DNA from: a bacterium D16-51
GTDB taxonomy: Bacteria > Bacillota > Clostridia > Lachnospirales > Lachnospiraceae
Assembly: GCA_003612285.1 (NCBI GenBank)
Contig: RAYE01000016.1
Location: 26,705-90,704 of the forward strand
DNA length: 64,000 bases
Direction of reading: 5' to 3'
Shown here piece by piece: positions 54,448-64,000 of this stretch. Under the pieces are notes generated by a model. That model was not told the origin of the DNA and did no database searches. It saw only the letters and a program-made list of their open reading frames with translations. A program made the position numbers and the translations under genes. How positions within the stretch are numbered: position 1 is the first letter of the stretch; each line of letters begins with the position of its first letter.

Positions 54448-55551
54448 ATGAATATCATTTGTGAGAAATCCAAGCTTTTAGAAGGTATTAATATTGCCTT
54501 AAAAGCAATATCTGGAAAATCAACAATGGCTATTTTAGACTGCCTTGTACTGGAGGTAAAAAATGATACTATTAAAATCATAGCAAATGACCTTGAAATT
54601 GGTATTGAAACTATAATAGACGGAGATATCAAGGAAGAAGGTTCTGCAGCCATTAATGCTAAAGTGTTTTATGAAATTATAAGAAAACTCCCTTCAGAAA
54701 CAGTATCAATTTCTGTGGATGGTAATTACGTTATGAATATCAATGGTGGAAAAGCAAAATTTAACATATCAGCAAAACCAACAGAAGAATTTCCTTTTCT
54801 TCCGGCTATTGTAAAAGACAGTAATATTGTAATATCTCAATTTACATTAAAAGAAATTATACGGCAAACTGTATTTTCTATTTCTGATAATGAAAATACA
54901 AAAGTTATGACAGGAGAACTGTTTGAAGTAAAAGATAATAAACTGCGGGTTATTTCACTGGATGGACACCGCATTTCTATCCGTAAAGTAGATTTAAAAG
55001 AAAGTTACGAGGATGTTAGTGTTATTATCCCCGGTAAAACATTAATTGAAATCAGCAAAATCTTGAATGGAGGGATTGATGATGAAGTATGTATTTTCTT
55101 TACAGATAAGCATGCTTTATTTGAATTTGATAAAACAATTGTTTTATCACGGCTGATAGAAGGGGAATACTATAAAGTAGATAAAATGCTTTCCAGTGAT
55201 TATGAAACAAAACTTACTGTTTCTAAAAAAGAAATGCTGGACTGCATTGACAGAAGTACTTTGTTAATTAAAGAATCTGAAAAAAAACCTGTTATTATTG
55301 ATATTAAGGATAATAGTATGGGATTTGCAATGCATTCTTCAATTGGTACAATGGACGAAGATATTGAAATATCTAAAGAAGGGAAGGATATTTTAATTGG
55401 TTTTAACCCAAGGTTTCTAATGGATGCCTTGCGTGTTATTGATGATGAAAAAATTACAATTTACATGATCAATCCCAAAGCGCCGTGTTTCATACGAAAT
55501 ATGGAGGAAAGTTATATTTATTTAATACTCCCTGTAAATTTTAATATATAG
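54448..55551 (+). CDS. dnaN: DNA polymerase III sliding clamp (beta subunit)
   Basis: The beta clamp tethers polymerase III to DNA. The 367-residue protein has three similar clamp domains: it opens NIICEKSKLLEGINIALKAI and includes AKPTEEFPFLP, MTGELFEVKDNKLRVISLDG, HRISIRKV and ends YIYLILPVNFNI. AAAGGAG is well placed before the ATG. It follows dnaA and precedes yaaA in the standard order. Confidence 0.97.
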   Translation: MNIICEKSKLLEGINIALKAISGKSTMAILDCLVLEVKNDTIKIIANDLEIGIETIIDGDIKEEGSAAINAKVFYEIIRKLPSETVSISVDGNYVMNINGGKAKFNISAKPTEEFPFLPAIVKDSNIVISQFTLKEIIRQTVFSISDNENTKVMTGELFEVKDNKLRVISLDGHRISIRKVDLKESYEDVSVIIPGKTLIEISKILNGGIDDEVCIFFTDKHALFEFDKTIVLSRLIEGEYYKVDKMLSSDYETKLTVSKKEMLDCIDRSTLLIKESEKKPVIIDIKDNSMGFAMHSSIGTMDEDIEISKEGKDILIGFNPRFLMDALRVIDDEKITIYMINPKAPCFIRNMEESYIYLILPVNFNI

Positions 55552-55578
55552 TTTATAAAATGAAAATGGAGGGTCAAA

Positions 55579-55791
55579 ATGCAGGCAATTGAAATACGTG
55601 ATGACTTTATTAAGCTAGGGCAGCTTTTAAAGCTTGCTGGTATGGTTTCTTCTGGTGTAGAAGCAAAAATTGTTATCCAAAATGGTGAAGTAACTGTAAA
55701 TGGTGAGGTTGATACCAGAAGAGGCAAAAAAATTTATCCACAGGATATAGTAGAATATAAGGGACAGCAGGTAACCGTGATTGGAGAATAA
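55579..55791 (+). CDS. yaaA: S4-domain RNA-binding protein YaaA
   Basis: The 70-residue protein is a lone S4-type RNA-binding domain: IKLGQLLKLAGMVSSGVEAK, IVIQNGEVTVNGEVDTRRGK. It is thought to act in ribosome assembly. It lies between dnaN and recF, with only 3 bp to recF, so the two are probably coupled. Confidence 0.93.
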   Translation: MQAIEIRDDFIKLGQLLKLAGMVSSGVEAKIVIQNGEVTVNGEVDTRRGKKIYPQDIVEYKGQQVTVIGE

Positions 55792-55794
55792 TTT

Positions 55795-56880
55795 ATGTAT
55801 ATTAATTCTCTTGAAGTAGGAAATTTTAGGAATTACGATTTTGCGAAAATAGAATTTCATGAGAAGACAAATATTTTGTATGGTGATAATGCCCAGGGAA
55901 AAACAAACCTCTTGGAATCTGTTTTTGTCTGTGGTACAACAAAGTCACATAAAGGAAGTAAAGATAAGGAATTAATTCGCCTTGGGGAAGAAGAAGCACA
56001 TATCCGCCTTCATTTTACAAAAAAAAATATAAAACGGCGGATTGATATGCATCTGAAAAAAAGTAAGGGAAAGGGAATTGCAATTGATGGGATACCTATC
56101 CGCCGTTCCAGCGAGCTTTTGGGATTGCTGAATATTATTTTCTTTTCGCCGGAGGATTTAAGGATTATTAAGAATGGTCCGGCAGAGAGACGGCGCTTTG
56201 TAAATATGGAATTGTGCCAGCTTGATGGTGTATACCTGCATGACCTTGGGGAATATAACAGAGCTTTGATGCAGAGGAATAAACTGTTAAAACAGATCTA
56301 TTATAATCCTTCCCTGTCAGATACCCTCGATATCTGGGATATCAGTTTAATAGAATATGGGTGCAGGATTATTAAAAGACGTGAACAGTTTATTCATGAA
56401 ATCAGTGAAATTGTTACAAAGGTGAATGAAAAGCTTACAGGAAATAAAGAACATGTAAAAATGCTTTATGAGCCTGATGTTATGGCAGAAGCTTTTGAAA
56501 TGTCACTAAAGCAGTCACGGAAAAGGGATTTGAAAGCATGTTCTACAAATGTAGGCCCACATAGGGATGATATATGCTTTATGAATGGAGAAATAGATAT
56601 CCGTAAATATGGTTCACAGGGGCAGCAAAGAACCTGTGCCTTATCTTTAAAGCTGGCTGAAATTGAGTTGGTAAAAATGATTTTGGGAGATTCACCGATA
56701 TTATTATTGGATGATGTTTTATCAGAATTAGACAGGAGTAGACAAAATTTTCTTTTAGATAGTATTTCAGGTATTCAGACAATCATTACCTGCACAGGTA
56801 TTGAAGAATTTATTAACAGCCGGCTTACTCTTGATAGGATTTTCAGGATTATTCAGGGAAAAATATCAATAGAAAAATAA
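55795..56880 (+). CDS. recF: DNA replication and repair protein RecF
   Basis: RecF is an SMC-like ATPase that helps load RecA at gaps. The 361-residue protein opens YINSLEVGNFRNYDFAKIEF and has Walker A GDNAQGKTNLLESV, the signature GSQGQQRTCALSLKLAEIEL and Walker B PILLLDDVLSELDRSR. No strong ribosome site is visible in the 3-bp gap; the end of yaaA supplies GGAG. The gyrB start lies 92 bp downstream. Confidence 0.96.
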   Translation: MYINSLEVGNFRNYDFAKIEFHEKTNILYGDNAQGKTNLLESVFVCGTTKSHKGSKDKELIRLGEEEAHIRLHFTKKNIKRRIDMHLKKSKGKGIAIDGIPIRRSSELLGLLNIIFFSPEDLRIIKNGPAERRRFVNMELCQLDGVYLHDLGEYNRALMQRNKLLKQIYYNPSLSDTLDIWDISLIEYGCRIIKRREQFIHEISEIVTKVNEKLTGNKEHVKMLYEPDVMAEAFEMSLKQSRKRDLKACSTNVGPHRDDICFMNGEIDIRKYGSQGQQRTCALSLKLAEIELVKMILGDSPILLLDDVLSELDRSRQNFLLDSISGIQTIITCTGIEEFINSRLTLDRIFRIIQGKISIEK

Positions 56881-56936
56881 TTTTAGGATATATAAGAAAA
56901 TGATGTATGAAGATGTGTAGTGTCCCGGATAATTAG

Positions 56937-58895
<1,959 letters not shown>

Positions 58896-58903
58896 TTCCA
58901 GTT

Positions 58904-58980
58904 GTTACTATTTATGGCTGCTTATGCCATCATACGGCAGGTTTTCTGCTCATGGAACAGGCTGTGTTGTATGATGTGTT
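58904..58980. repeat. Palindromic repeat element, degenerate copy between gyrB and gyrA
   Basis: GTTACTATTTATGGCTG resembles the left end, and ATACGGCAGGTTTTCTGCTC resembles the GGCAGGTTTTACGCATG of the right half. The copy is short and decayed. Confidence 0.4.
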
Positions 58981-59010
58981 GAACGGAGACAGAAATTTGG
59001 AGGATATCTT

Positions 59011-61608
59011 ATGGATGATAATATCTTTGACAAAGTTCATGAAGTGGATTTAAAAAAGAAAATGGAAACTGCATATATTGATTATGCAATGTCTGTTATT
59101 GCAGCAAGGGCCCTTCCAGATGTACGGGATGGCTTAAAGCCTGTACAGCGTAGAATTTTGTATGCAATGGTGGAATTGAATAATGGCCCGGATAAACCAC
59201 ATCGTAAATGTGCCCGTATTGTCGGTGATACAATGGGTAAATATCATCCGCATGGAGATAGTTCTATTTATGGTGCTCTGGTCAACCTGGCGCAGGAATG
59301 GTCTACCCGCTATCCGCTGGTCGATGGGCATGGGAATTTTGGCTCTGTAGATGGTGACGGGGCGGCGGCAATGCGTTATACGGAAGCAAGGCTTAGTAAA
59401 ATTTCTGTTGAGATGCTTGCAGATATTAACAAAGATACAGTTGATTTTACTCCAAATTTTGATGAAACAGAAAAAGAGCCAGTTGTACTGCCATCAAGAT
59501 ATCCTAATCTTTTGGTTAATGGGACTTCCGGTATTGCTGTTGGTATGGCTACTAATATTCCTCCACATAATCTGCGGGAAGTAATTGATGCAGTTGTGCG
59601 TATTATTGACAATAATATTGACGATCTAAATACAACAATGGAAGATATTCTGTCAATTATTAAAGGACCGGACTTTCCAACAGGAGCACAGATTTTAGGA
59701 ACCAGGGGGGTAGAAGAGGCATACCGTACAGGGCGTGGAAAAATACGTGTGCGTGCTGTTACAAATATAGAGCCAATGGACAATGGCAAAAACCGCATCG
59801 TTGTGACGGAACTTCCTTACATGGTAAACAAAGCACGGCTGATCGAAAAGATTTCTGAATTACATAGAGATAAAAAAATTGATGGGATTACTGATTTGCG
59901 TGATGAGACAAACAGAGAAGGGATGCGTGTCTGTATTGAGCTGCGCCGTGATGTAAATCCGAATATTATATTAAACCAGTTGTTTAAACACACACAGATG
60001 CAGGATACTTTTGGGGTTATTATGCTTGCCCTTGTGAATAACCAGCCTGTTGTTATGAATCTTTTGCAGATGCTGCAATATTATTTAAAGCATCAGGAAG
60101 AAGTTGTTACCAGAAGGACAAAATATGATTTAAATAAAGCAGAAGAACGGGCGCATATATTGCAGGGATTGTTGATTGCATTAGATAATATTGACGAGGT
60201 AATTAGTATTATCCGTGGTTCAAAAAATGCAAATGAAGCAAAGGAAAAACTGCAGCAGCGTTTTGAACTGACACAGGCACAGGCGGATGCAATTGTTGAA
60301 ATGCGTCTTCGCGCCCTGACTGGTTTGGAACGGGAGAAAATTGAAAATGAGTTTACGGAACTTCAGAAAAAAATAGCAGAATTTAAGGCAATTTTAGCGG
60401 ACCGTAAACTTTTGCTTGGCGTAATAAAAAAGGAAATCCTTATTATCCGTGATAAGTTCGGGGATGAGAGGCGGACTTCCATTGGATATGATGAAAATGA
60501 AATTTCAATGGAAGATTTAGTTCCAAATGAAAATACAATTATTACCATGACTAGATTAGGCTATATTAAGAGAATGACAGTTGACAATTTTAAAAGCCAG
60601 CACCGTGGTGGGAAAGGCATAAAAGGGATGCAGACAATTGAGGATGACTATATTGAAGATTTAATTATGTCAACAACACATCACTATATTATGTTTTTTA
60701 CAAACAAAGGGCGTGTTTACCGTCTGAAAGCCTATGAGATTCCAGAATCTGGAAGAATGGCCAGAGGGACGGCAATTATTAATTTACTCCAGCTTCTTCC
60801 AGATGAAAAGATTACTGCTGTCATTCCAATTCGTGAATACGCGGAAAATAAGTATTTATTTATGGCTACGAAAAATGGGATGGTAAAGAAGACATCAATT
60901 GCAGAATATATCAATATTAGAAAGTCTGGCCTTCAGGCAATTAATCTCCGCGAGGATGATGAATTGATTGAGGTGAAGGCAACAAATTTGAAAAAGGATA
61001 TTATTTTAGTAACAAAACAGGGACAGTGTATCCGTTTTGATGAAAATGATGTAAGACCGACTGGCAGGGCTTCAATGGGGGTTATAGGGATGAATCTTTC
61101 TTATGACGATGAAGTTATCGGCATGCAGCTTGATACACAAGGAAAATACCTTATGCTTGTCTCTGAATATGGAATGGGAAAACGTACTGAAATTGATGAG
61201 TTTGCGAAACAGTATAGAGGGGGAAAGGGTGTTAAATGCTATAAAATAACTGGAAAAACAGGAGATGTAGTTAGCGTTAAAGCTGTAAATGAGGATAATG
61301 AAGTTATGCTTATAACAACAGAAGGCATCATTATACAATTAAATGTTTCAGAAGTTTCTATCCTTGGAAGGGTTACTTCAGGGGTGAAATTAATGGATTT
61401 GGATGACTCTGATAAAAAAATTGTTATTGCAAGTATGACAAAAGTAAGGGATGCTATGCCTGAAAACCTGGAAAACCCAGAAGAAAAGATAGTAGAAGAA
61501 TCTGAAAGGCTGGAGGGCTTATCAACAGAATCTGAAACGGATAATGAAATGAATGATTCATCTTTAGATCGGCTGCTTGAGAGGGCAGAACAGGATAAAG
61601 GGGAATAA
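59011..61608 (+). CDS. gyrA: DNA gyrase subunit A
   Basis: GyrA is the breakage-reunion subunit of gyrase. The 865-residue protein has the quinolone-resistance region [20 protein letters not shown], with Ser84 and a Gly at 88 (E. coli Asp87). The catalytic Tyr123 is in [12 protein letters not shown]. The C-terminal pinwheel repeats and gyrase box ([11 protein letters not shown], then [12 protein letters not shown]) are present. An acidic tail ([20 protein letters not shown]) ends it. GGAGG lies before the ATG. A 54-bp spacer leads to the fumarase genes. Confidence 0.98.
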   Translation: MDDNIFDKVHEVDLKKKMETAYIDYAMSVIAARALPDVRDGLKPVQRRILYAMVELNNGPDKPHRKCARIVGDTMGKYHPHGDSSIYGALVNLAQEWSTRYPLVDGHGNFGSVDGDGAAAMRYTEARLSKISVEMLADINKDTVDFTPNFDETEKEPVVLPSRYPNLLVNGTSGIAVGMATNIPPHNLREVIDAVVRIIDNNIDDLNTTMEDILSIIKGPDFPTGAQILGTRGVEEAYRTGRGKIRVRAVTNIEPMDNGKNRIVVTELPYMVNKARLIEKISELHRDKKIDGITDLRDETNREGMRVCIELRRDVNPNIILNQLFKHTQMQDTFGVIMLALVNNQPVVMNLLQMLQYYLKHQEEVVTRRTKYDLNKAEERAHILQGLLIALDNIDEVISIIRGSKNANEAKEKLQQRFELTQAQADAIVEMRLRALTGLEREKIENEFTELQKKIAEFKAILADRKLLLGVIKKEILIIRDKFGDERRTSIGYDENEISMEDLVPNENTIITMTRLGYIKRMTVDNFKSQHRGGKGIKGMQTIEDDYIEDLIMSTTHHYIMFFTNKGRVYRLKAYEIPESGRMARGTAIINLLQLLPDEKITAVIPIREYAENKYLFMATKNGMVKKTSIAEYINIRKSGLQAINLREDDELIEVKATNLKKDIILVTKQGQCIRFDENDVRPTGRASMGVIGMNLSYDDEVIGMQLDTQGKYLMLVSEYGMGKRTEIDEFAKQYRGGKGVKCYKITGKTGDVVSVKAVNEDNEVMLITTEGIIIQLNVSEVSILGRVTSGVKLMDLDDSDKKIVIASMTKVRDAMPENLENPEEKIVEESERLEGLSTESETDNEMNDSSLDRLLERAEQDKGE

Positions 61609-61662
61609 ATATGATTGGTGATAGGAGCAGGCCGTAATGAGTGGAGTTAAAAGGAGACTGAA

Positions 61663-62505
61663 ATGAGAGTTATTTCAACAGAAGAAATTACTAGAAACAT
61701 AAAGGAGATGTGTATTGAAGCAAATTATGAATTATCTTCTGATGTAAAAAATAAAATTTATGAGAAGGCAGAAACAGAATCCAATCATCTTGGAAAACAG
61801 ATATTAGGACAGTTAAGAAAAAATTTAGAGATAGCAGAAAATGAAAGTATTCCAATATGCCAGGATACAGGAATGGCGGTAGTATTTATTAAAATAGGGC
61901 AAGACGTGCATATAGAAGGCGTAAATCTGGAGGATGCAATAAATGAAGGCATCCGTCAGGGATATACGGAAGGATATCTGCGTAAATCGGTCGTAAATGA
62001 TCCTGTTGAAAGGATAAATACAAAAGATAATACGCCAGGAGTAATTCACTATGAGATTGCTGCTGGAGATCAGATAGAAATCATTGTTGCCCCAAAGGGT
62101 TTTGGCAGCGAAAATATGAGCCGAATCTGTATGTTAAAGCCGGCAGATGGAATGGAAGGAATCAAAGAAGCAATATTAGAGACAGTCAGACTAGCAGGAC
62201 CAAATGCCTGCCCTCCAATCGTAGTTGGGGTAGGCATTGGAGGTACATTTGAAAAGTGTGCATTATTGGCAAAAAAAGCATTAACGAGGGATTTAGGCTG
62301 CCATAACGAAATACCATATATAAAGGATTTAGAAGAAGAGATGTTGGAAAGAATTAATCAGCTTAAAATTGGGCCTGGTGGTTTGGGTGGTGATACAACA
62401 GCACTTGGGATTAATATTGAAACATATCCTACCCATATAGCAGGACTTCCAGTAGCAATCAATGTTTGCTGCCATGTAAACAGGCATAAGCGGAGAATAT
62501 TGTAG
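61663..62505 (+). CDS. Class I fumarate hydratase (or tartrate dehydratase) alpha subunit
   Basis: The 280-residue protein is the Fe-S catalytic subunit of a two-part class I hydro-lyase that interconverts fumarate and malate. Cluster cysteines appear in SIPICQDTGMAVVF, AGPNACPPIVVGVGIGG and FEKCALLAKKAL. The segments KGFGSENMSRICMLKPADG and PGGLGGDTTALGI are family motifs. It starts after AAAGGAG. The beta subunit follows 31 bp later. Fumarase is the likelier role from general metabolism; the tartrate alternative cannot be excluded. Confidence 0.93.
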   Translation: MRVISTEEITRNIKEMCIEANYELSSDVKNKIYEKAETESNHLGKQILGQLRKNLEIAENESIPICQDTGMAVVFIKIGQDVHIEGVNLEDAINEGIRQGYTEGYLRKSVVNDPVERINTKDNTPGVIHYEIAAGDQIEIIVAPKGFGSENMSRICMLKPADGMEGIKEAILETVRLAGPNACPPIVVGVGIGGTFEKCALLAKKALTRDLGCHNEIPYIKDLEEEMLERINQLKIGPGGLGGDTTALGINIETYPTHIAGLPVAINVCCHVNRHKRRIL

Positions 62506-62536
62506 AGGCTGTTTTATGTAGAAAAGGAGAAAGTAA

Positions 62537-63079
62537 TTGGACAAGTATATAGAAACACCATTAACAGAAGAAAAAGTGGCTGGATTAGATGCAGGGGATT
62601 TTGTATATCTATCAGGTACTATATATACAGCACGCGATGCTGCACATAAAAGAATGTATGAAACAATGGAGAAAGGGGAAGCAATTCCATTTGAGCTGCA
62701 GGACAATATTATATATTATCTTGGACCTTCACCTGCAAGGGAGGGGCAGGTGATTGGCTCAGCGGGACCTACAACAAGCAGCCGTATGGATAGGTATACC
62801 CCACTTTTACTAGAGAATGGACTAAAAGGGATGATTGGGAAGGGAAGGCGTTCTAAGGAAGTCATAGAAGCAATGCATCAAAACCATGCAGTATATTTTG
62901 CTGCAATAGGGGGCGCTGGGGCACTTTTGTCAAAGTGCATTAAAAAAGCAGAAATAATTGCATATGAAGATTTGGGAACAGAAGCAATCCGAAAACTGGA
63001 AGTAGAAAATTTACCAGTTATTGTAGTAATAGACCAATATAAAAAGAATATGTATGAAGAAGCGTTAAACTGTAAATAA
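62537..63079 (+). CDS. Class I fumarate hydratase (or tartrate dehydratase) beta subunit
   Basis: The 180-residue beta subunit complements the gene before it. Family motifs are LDAGDFVYLSGTIYTARDAA, HKRMYE, YYLGPSPAREGQVIGSAGPT, TSSRMDRYTP, MIGKGRR and YFAAIGGAGALLSKCIK. It starts with TTG after AAAGGAG at good spacing. A palindromic repeat begins just after its stop and may serve as the transcript end. Confidence 0.93.
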   Translation: MDKYIETPLTEEKVAGLDAGDFVYLSGTIYTARDAAHKRMYETMEKGEAIPFELQDNIIYYLGPSPAREGQVIGSAGPTTSSRMDRYTPLLLENGLKGMIGKGRRSKEVIEAMHQNHAVYFAAIGGAGALLSKCIKKAEIIAYEDLGTEAIRKLEVENLPVIVVIDQYKKNMYEEALNCK

Positions 63080-63089
63080 TAATGTTACA

Positions 63090-63308
63090 GTTATATTCAC
63101 GTCCGATTTCTAAAAAGGCAGAAATCGCCTGTAAAAGGGGTTTTCTTTCATAAGATAAATAAAGCTGCATAACAGAGGGACTAAACATCCAGTGGATGTC
63201 TGTTTAGCATGAACCGAAACAATGTACAGACTTTTGCAGAGGCAGACGGCATAGGGCAGGTTTTACGCATGATGTTTAGAATGTCTGTGAATAGTAACGA
63301 ATAATAAC
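63090..63308. repeat. Palindromic repeat element, copy 3
   Basis: This full-length copy opens GTTATATTCACGTCCGATTT and ends GAATAGTAACGAATAATAAC. The right portion (AGGCAGACGGCATAG, GGCAGGTTTTACGCATGATG) is nearly identical to copy 2, but the middle has extra hairpin sequence (ACATCCAGTGGATGT). It begins about 10 bases after the fumarase beta stop. Confidence 0.85.
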
Positions 63309-63336
63309 GAAAAAATGAAAAAATTAAAAAAAGTAG

Positions 63337-63365
63337 TTGACAATATTATGAAATGTTGCTATACT
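63337..63365 (+). promoter_or_regulatory. Promoter of tRNA-Ser
   Basis: TTGACA and TATACT are 17 bp apart, ending 38 bases before the tRNA gene. Confidence 0.85.
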
Positions 63366-63403
63366 ACAATCTGTTCAGCGGTTGTAGTAATAACTGCTGG
63401 TAA

Positions 63404-63491
63404 GGAGAAATACTCAAGAGGCTGAAGAGGCGCCCCTGCTAAGGGTGTAGGTCGTTCACGCGGCGCGAGGGTTCAAATCCCTCTTTCTCCG
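63404..63491 (+). tRNA. tRNA-Ser (GCU)
   Basis: The acceptor stem GGAGAAA pairs with TTTCTCC. The anticodon loop CTGCTAA gives anticodon GCU on a stem CGCCC/GGGTG. A long variable arm (GTCGTTCACGCGGC region) marks a class II serine tRNA. The T-arm reads GAGGGTTCAAATCCCTC. The discriminator base is G; CCA is not encoded. Confidence 0.95.
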
Positions 63492-63598
63492 TTTTCTTTT
63501 AAAGAAGCAGTTGCTATAAAATTGCTTATGCAACTATTAATTTTAAAATGAAGTAATTTTATTCTCGCATTCTGCAATAAGCGAAATATGATGTCTAT

Positions 63599-63618
63599 AA
63601 AGAACTGAAAGTTCTTTT
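63599..63618 (+). terminator. Possible short terminator after tRNA-Ser
   Basis: AAAGAACT pairs with AGTTCTTT around GAA, followed by TTA. The stretch 63492-63697 otherwise holds only AT-rich sequence without a gene. Confidence 0.35.
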
Positions 63619-63697
63619 ATATGACAGCTGTGTGAGAAATAACAATTCTACTGTTTGCGGTAGATTTGTTGATTAGCTTTTTTAAAAGAAAAAGGTG

Positions 63698-63726
63698 TTG
63701 ACAAATGGTAATTATTATAGTATGAT
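63698..63726 (+). promoter_or_regulatory. Tandem rRNA-type promoter P1
   Basis: TTGACA and TATGAT are exactly 17 bp apart, the first of three near-consensus promoters in the last 310 bases. Confidence 0.8.
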
Positions 63727-63796
63727 GGAAATCGTTGTCACGCAAAGAAAGAAGTATGACAATAAAAAAGAAATTCTAAAAAATGGAAAAAAGGTA

Positions 63797-63825
63797 TTGA
63801 CAAAGTGATGACAGTGTGGTAATAT
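63797..63825 (+). promoter_or_regulatory. Tandem rRNA-type promoter P2
   Basis: TTGACA and TAATAT are 17 bp apart. The spacer ends GTGTGG, the same as P3. Confidence 0.82.
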
Positions 63826-63884
63826 AAATTCTGCTGTCGCACAAAAGAAAATATCGATAGCACAAAAGAAAATGAAAAAAAGTG

Positions 63885-63913
63885 TTGACAAATGTGGAAA
63901 GGTGTGGTAATAT
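63885..63913 (+). promoter_or_regulatory. Tandem rRNA-type promoter P3
   Basis: TTGACA and TAATAT are 17 bp apart with a spacer nearly equal to that of P2 (GTGTGG before the -10). Confidence 0.82.
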
Positions 63914-64000
63914 ATAACACGCTGACGCAAAAAAAGTCAACGCACAACCTTGATAATTAAATAGTAAAACAACCCTGAAAATTCTAAAATAAAGGCTGGG
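63914..64000 (+). other. Probable rRNA operon leader, cut by window edge
   Basis: After P3 the sequence CCTTGATAATTAAATAGTAA resembles leaders that precede 16S rRNA in Firmicutes. The 16S gene itself is outside the window, so this is inferred from the tandem promoters and leader. Confidence 0.55.

Noticed and set aside
63715..63947. Minus-strand frames across the promoter array
   Set aside because: They overlap three strong promoters and have a composition produced by the repeated AT-rich units.

Overview
The window is the replication-origin region of a low-GC Clostridia chromosome, most likely Lachnospiraceae. Reasons: the order rpmH-rnpA-yidD-yidC-jag-mnmE-mnmG-rsmG-parA-parB read leftward and dnaA-dnaN-yaaA-recF-gyrB-gyrA read rightward from a DnaA-box-rich spacer; a DUF4446 gene behind parB; and an arm with murA-yaaR-holB-ricT-yabB-rsmI. 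The species cannot be named from sequence alone.

Layout. 1-5.1 kb: addA (runs off the left edge) and addB, leftward. 5.1-11.9 kb: a leftward transport locus with a secreted tail-anchored protein, two LplB/LplC-type permeases, a large solute-binding lipoprotein and a DUF624 protein. Upstream lie a YesM-type sensor kinase and a small Ig-like protein (12.2-14.4 kb). 14.6-15.2 kb: a non-coding imperfect palindrome of about 656 bp. 15.4-21.9 kb: a lipoprotein, a fused response regulator (REC-LytTR-REC-winged helix), its 7TM-type histidine kinase, and a convergent repeat-rich surface protein. 22.2-24.0 kb: a stand-alone OLD-family ATPase/TOPRIM protein. 24.2-30.6 kb: murA and the holB/ricT housekeeping cluster, then two uncharacterised genes. 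31.2-38.9 kb: four surface-directed genes, including a protein kinase joined through one membrane segment to leucine-rich repeats. 39.3-41.3 kb: a GT2 glycosyltransferase and a RelQ-type alarmone synthetase. 41.3-51.9 kb: the leftward origin-flanking cluster with two perfect parS sites. 51.9-52.75 kb: oriC. 52.75-61.6 kb: dnaA to gyrA. 61.7-63.1 kb: a two-subunit class I fumarase. 63.4 kb: tRNA-Ser(GCU), then three tandem strong promoters reading off the right edge, almost certainly into an rRNA operon.

How it fits together. Genes near the origin handle initiation (DnaA, DnaN, RecF, gyrase), segregation (ParA/ParB/parS), tRNA modification (MnmE/MnmG), membrane insertion (RnpA/YidD/YidC/Jag) and repair (AddAB). 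Between them are accessory loci for sensing and surface functions. A dispersed family of small palindromic elements with ends like GTTACTATTCACG punctuates the spacers, and the large palindrome at 14.6 kb shares related ends.

The strongest candidates for undescribed biology are the kinase-LRR/Big2/carboxypeptidase-regulatory surface operon (33.9-38.9 kb), the double response-regulator fusion (16.0-17.5 kb) and the palindromic element family. All product calls rest on motif reading; no database search was run.
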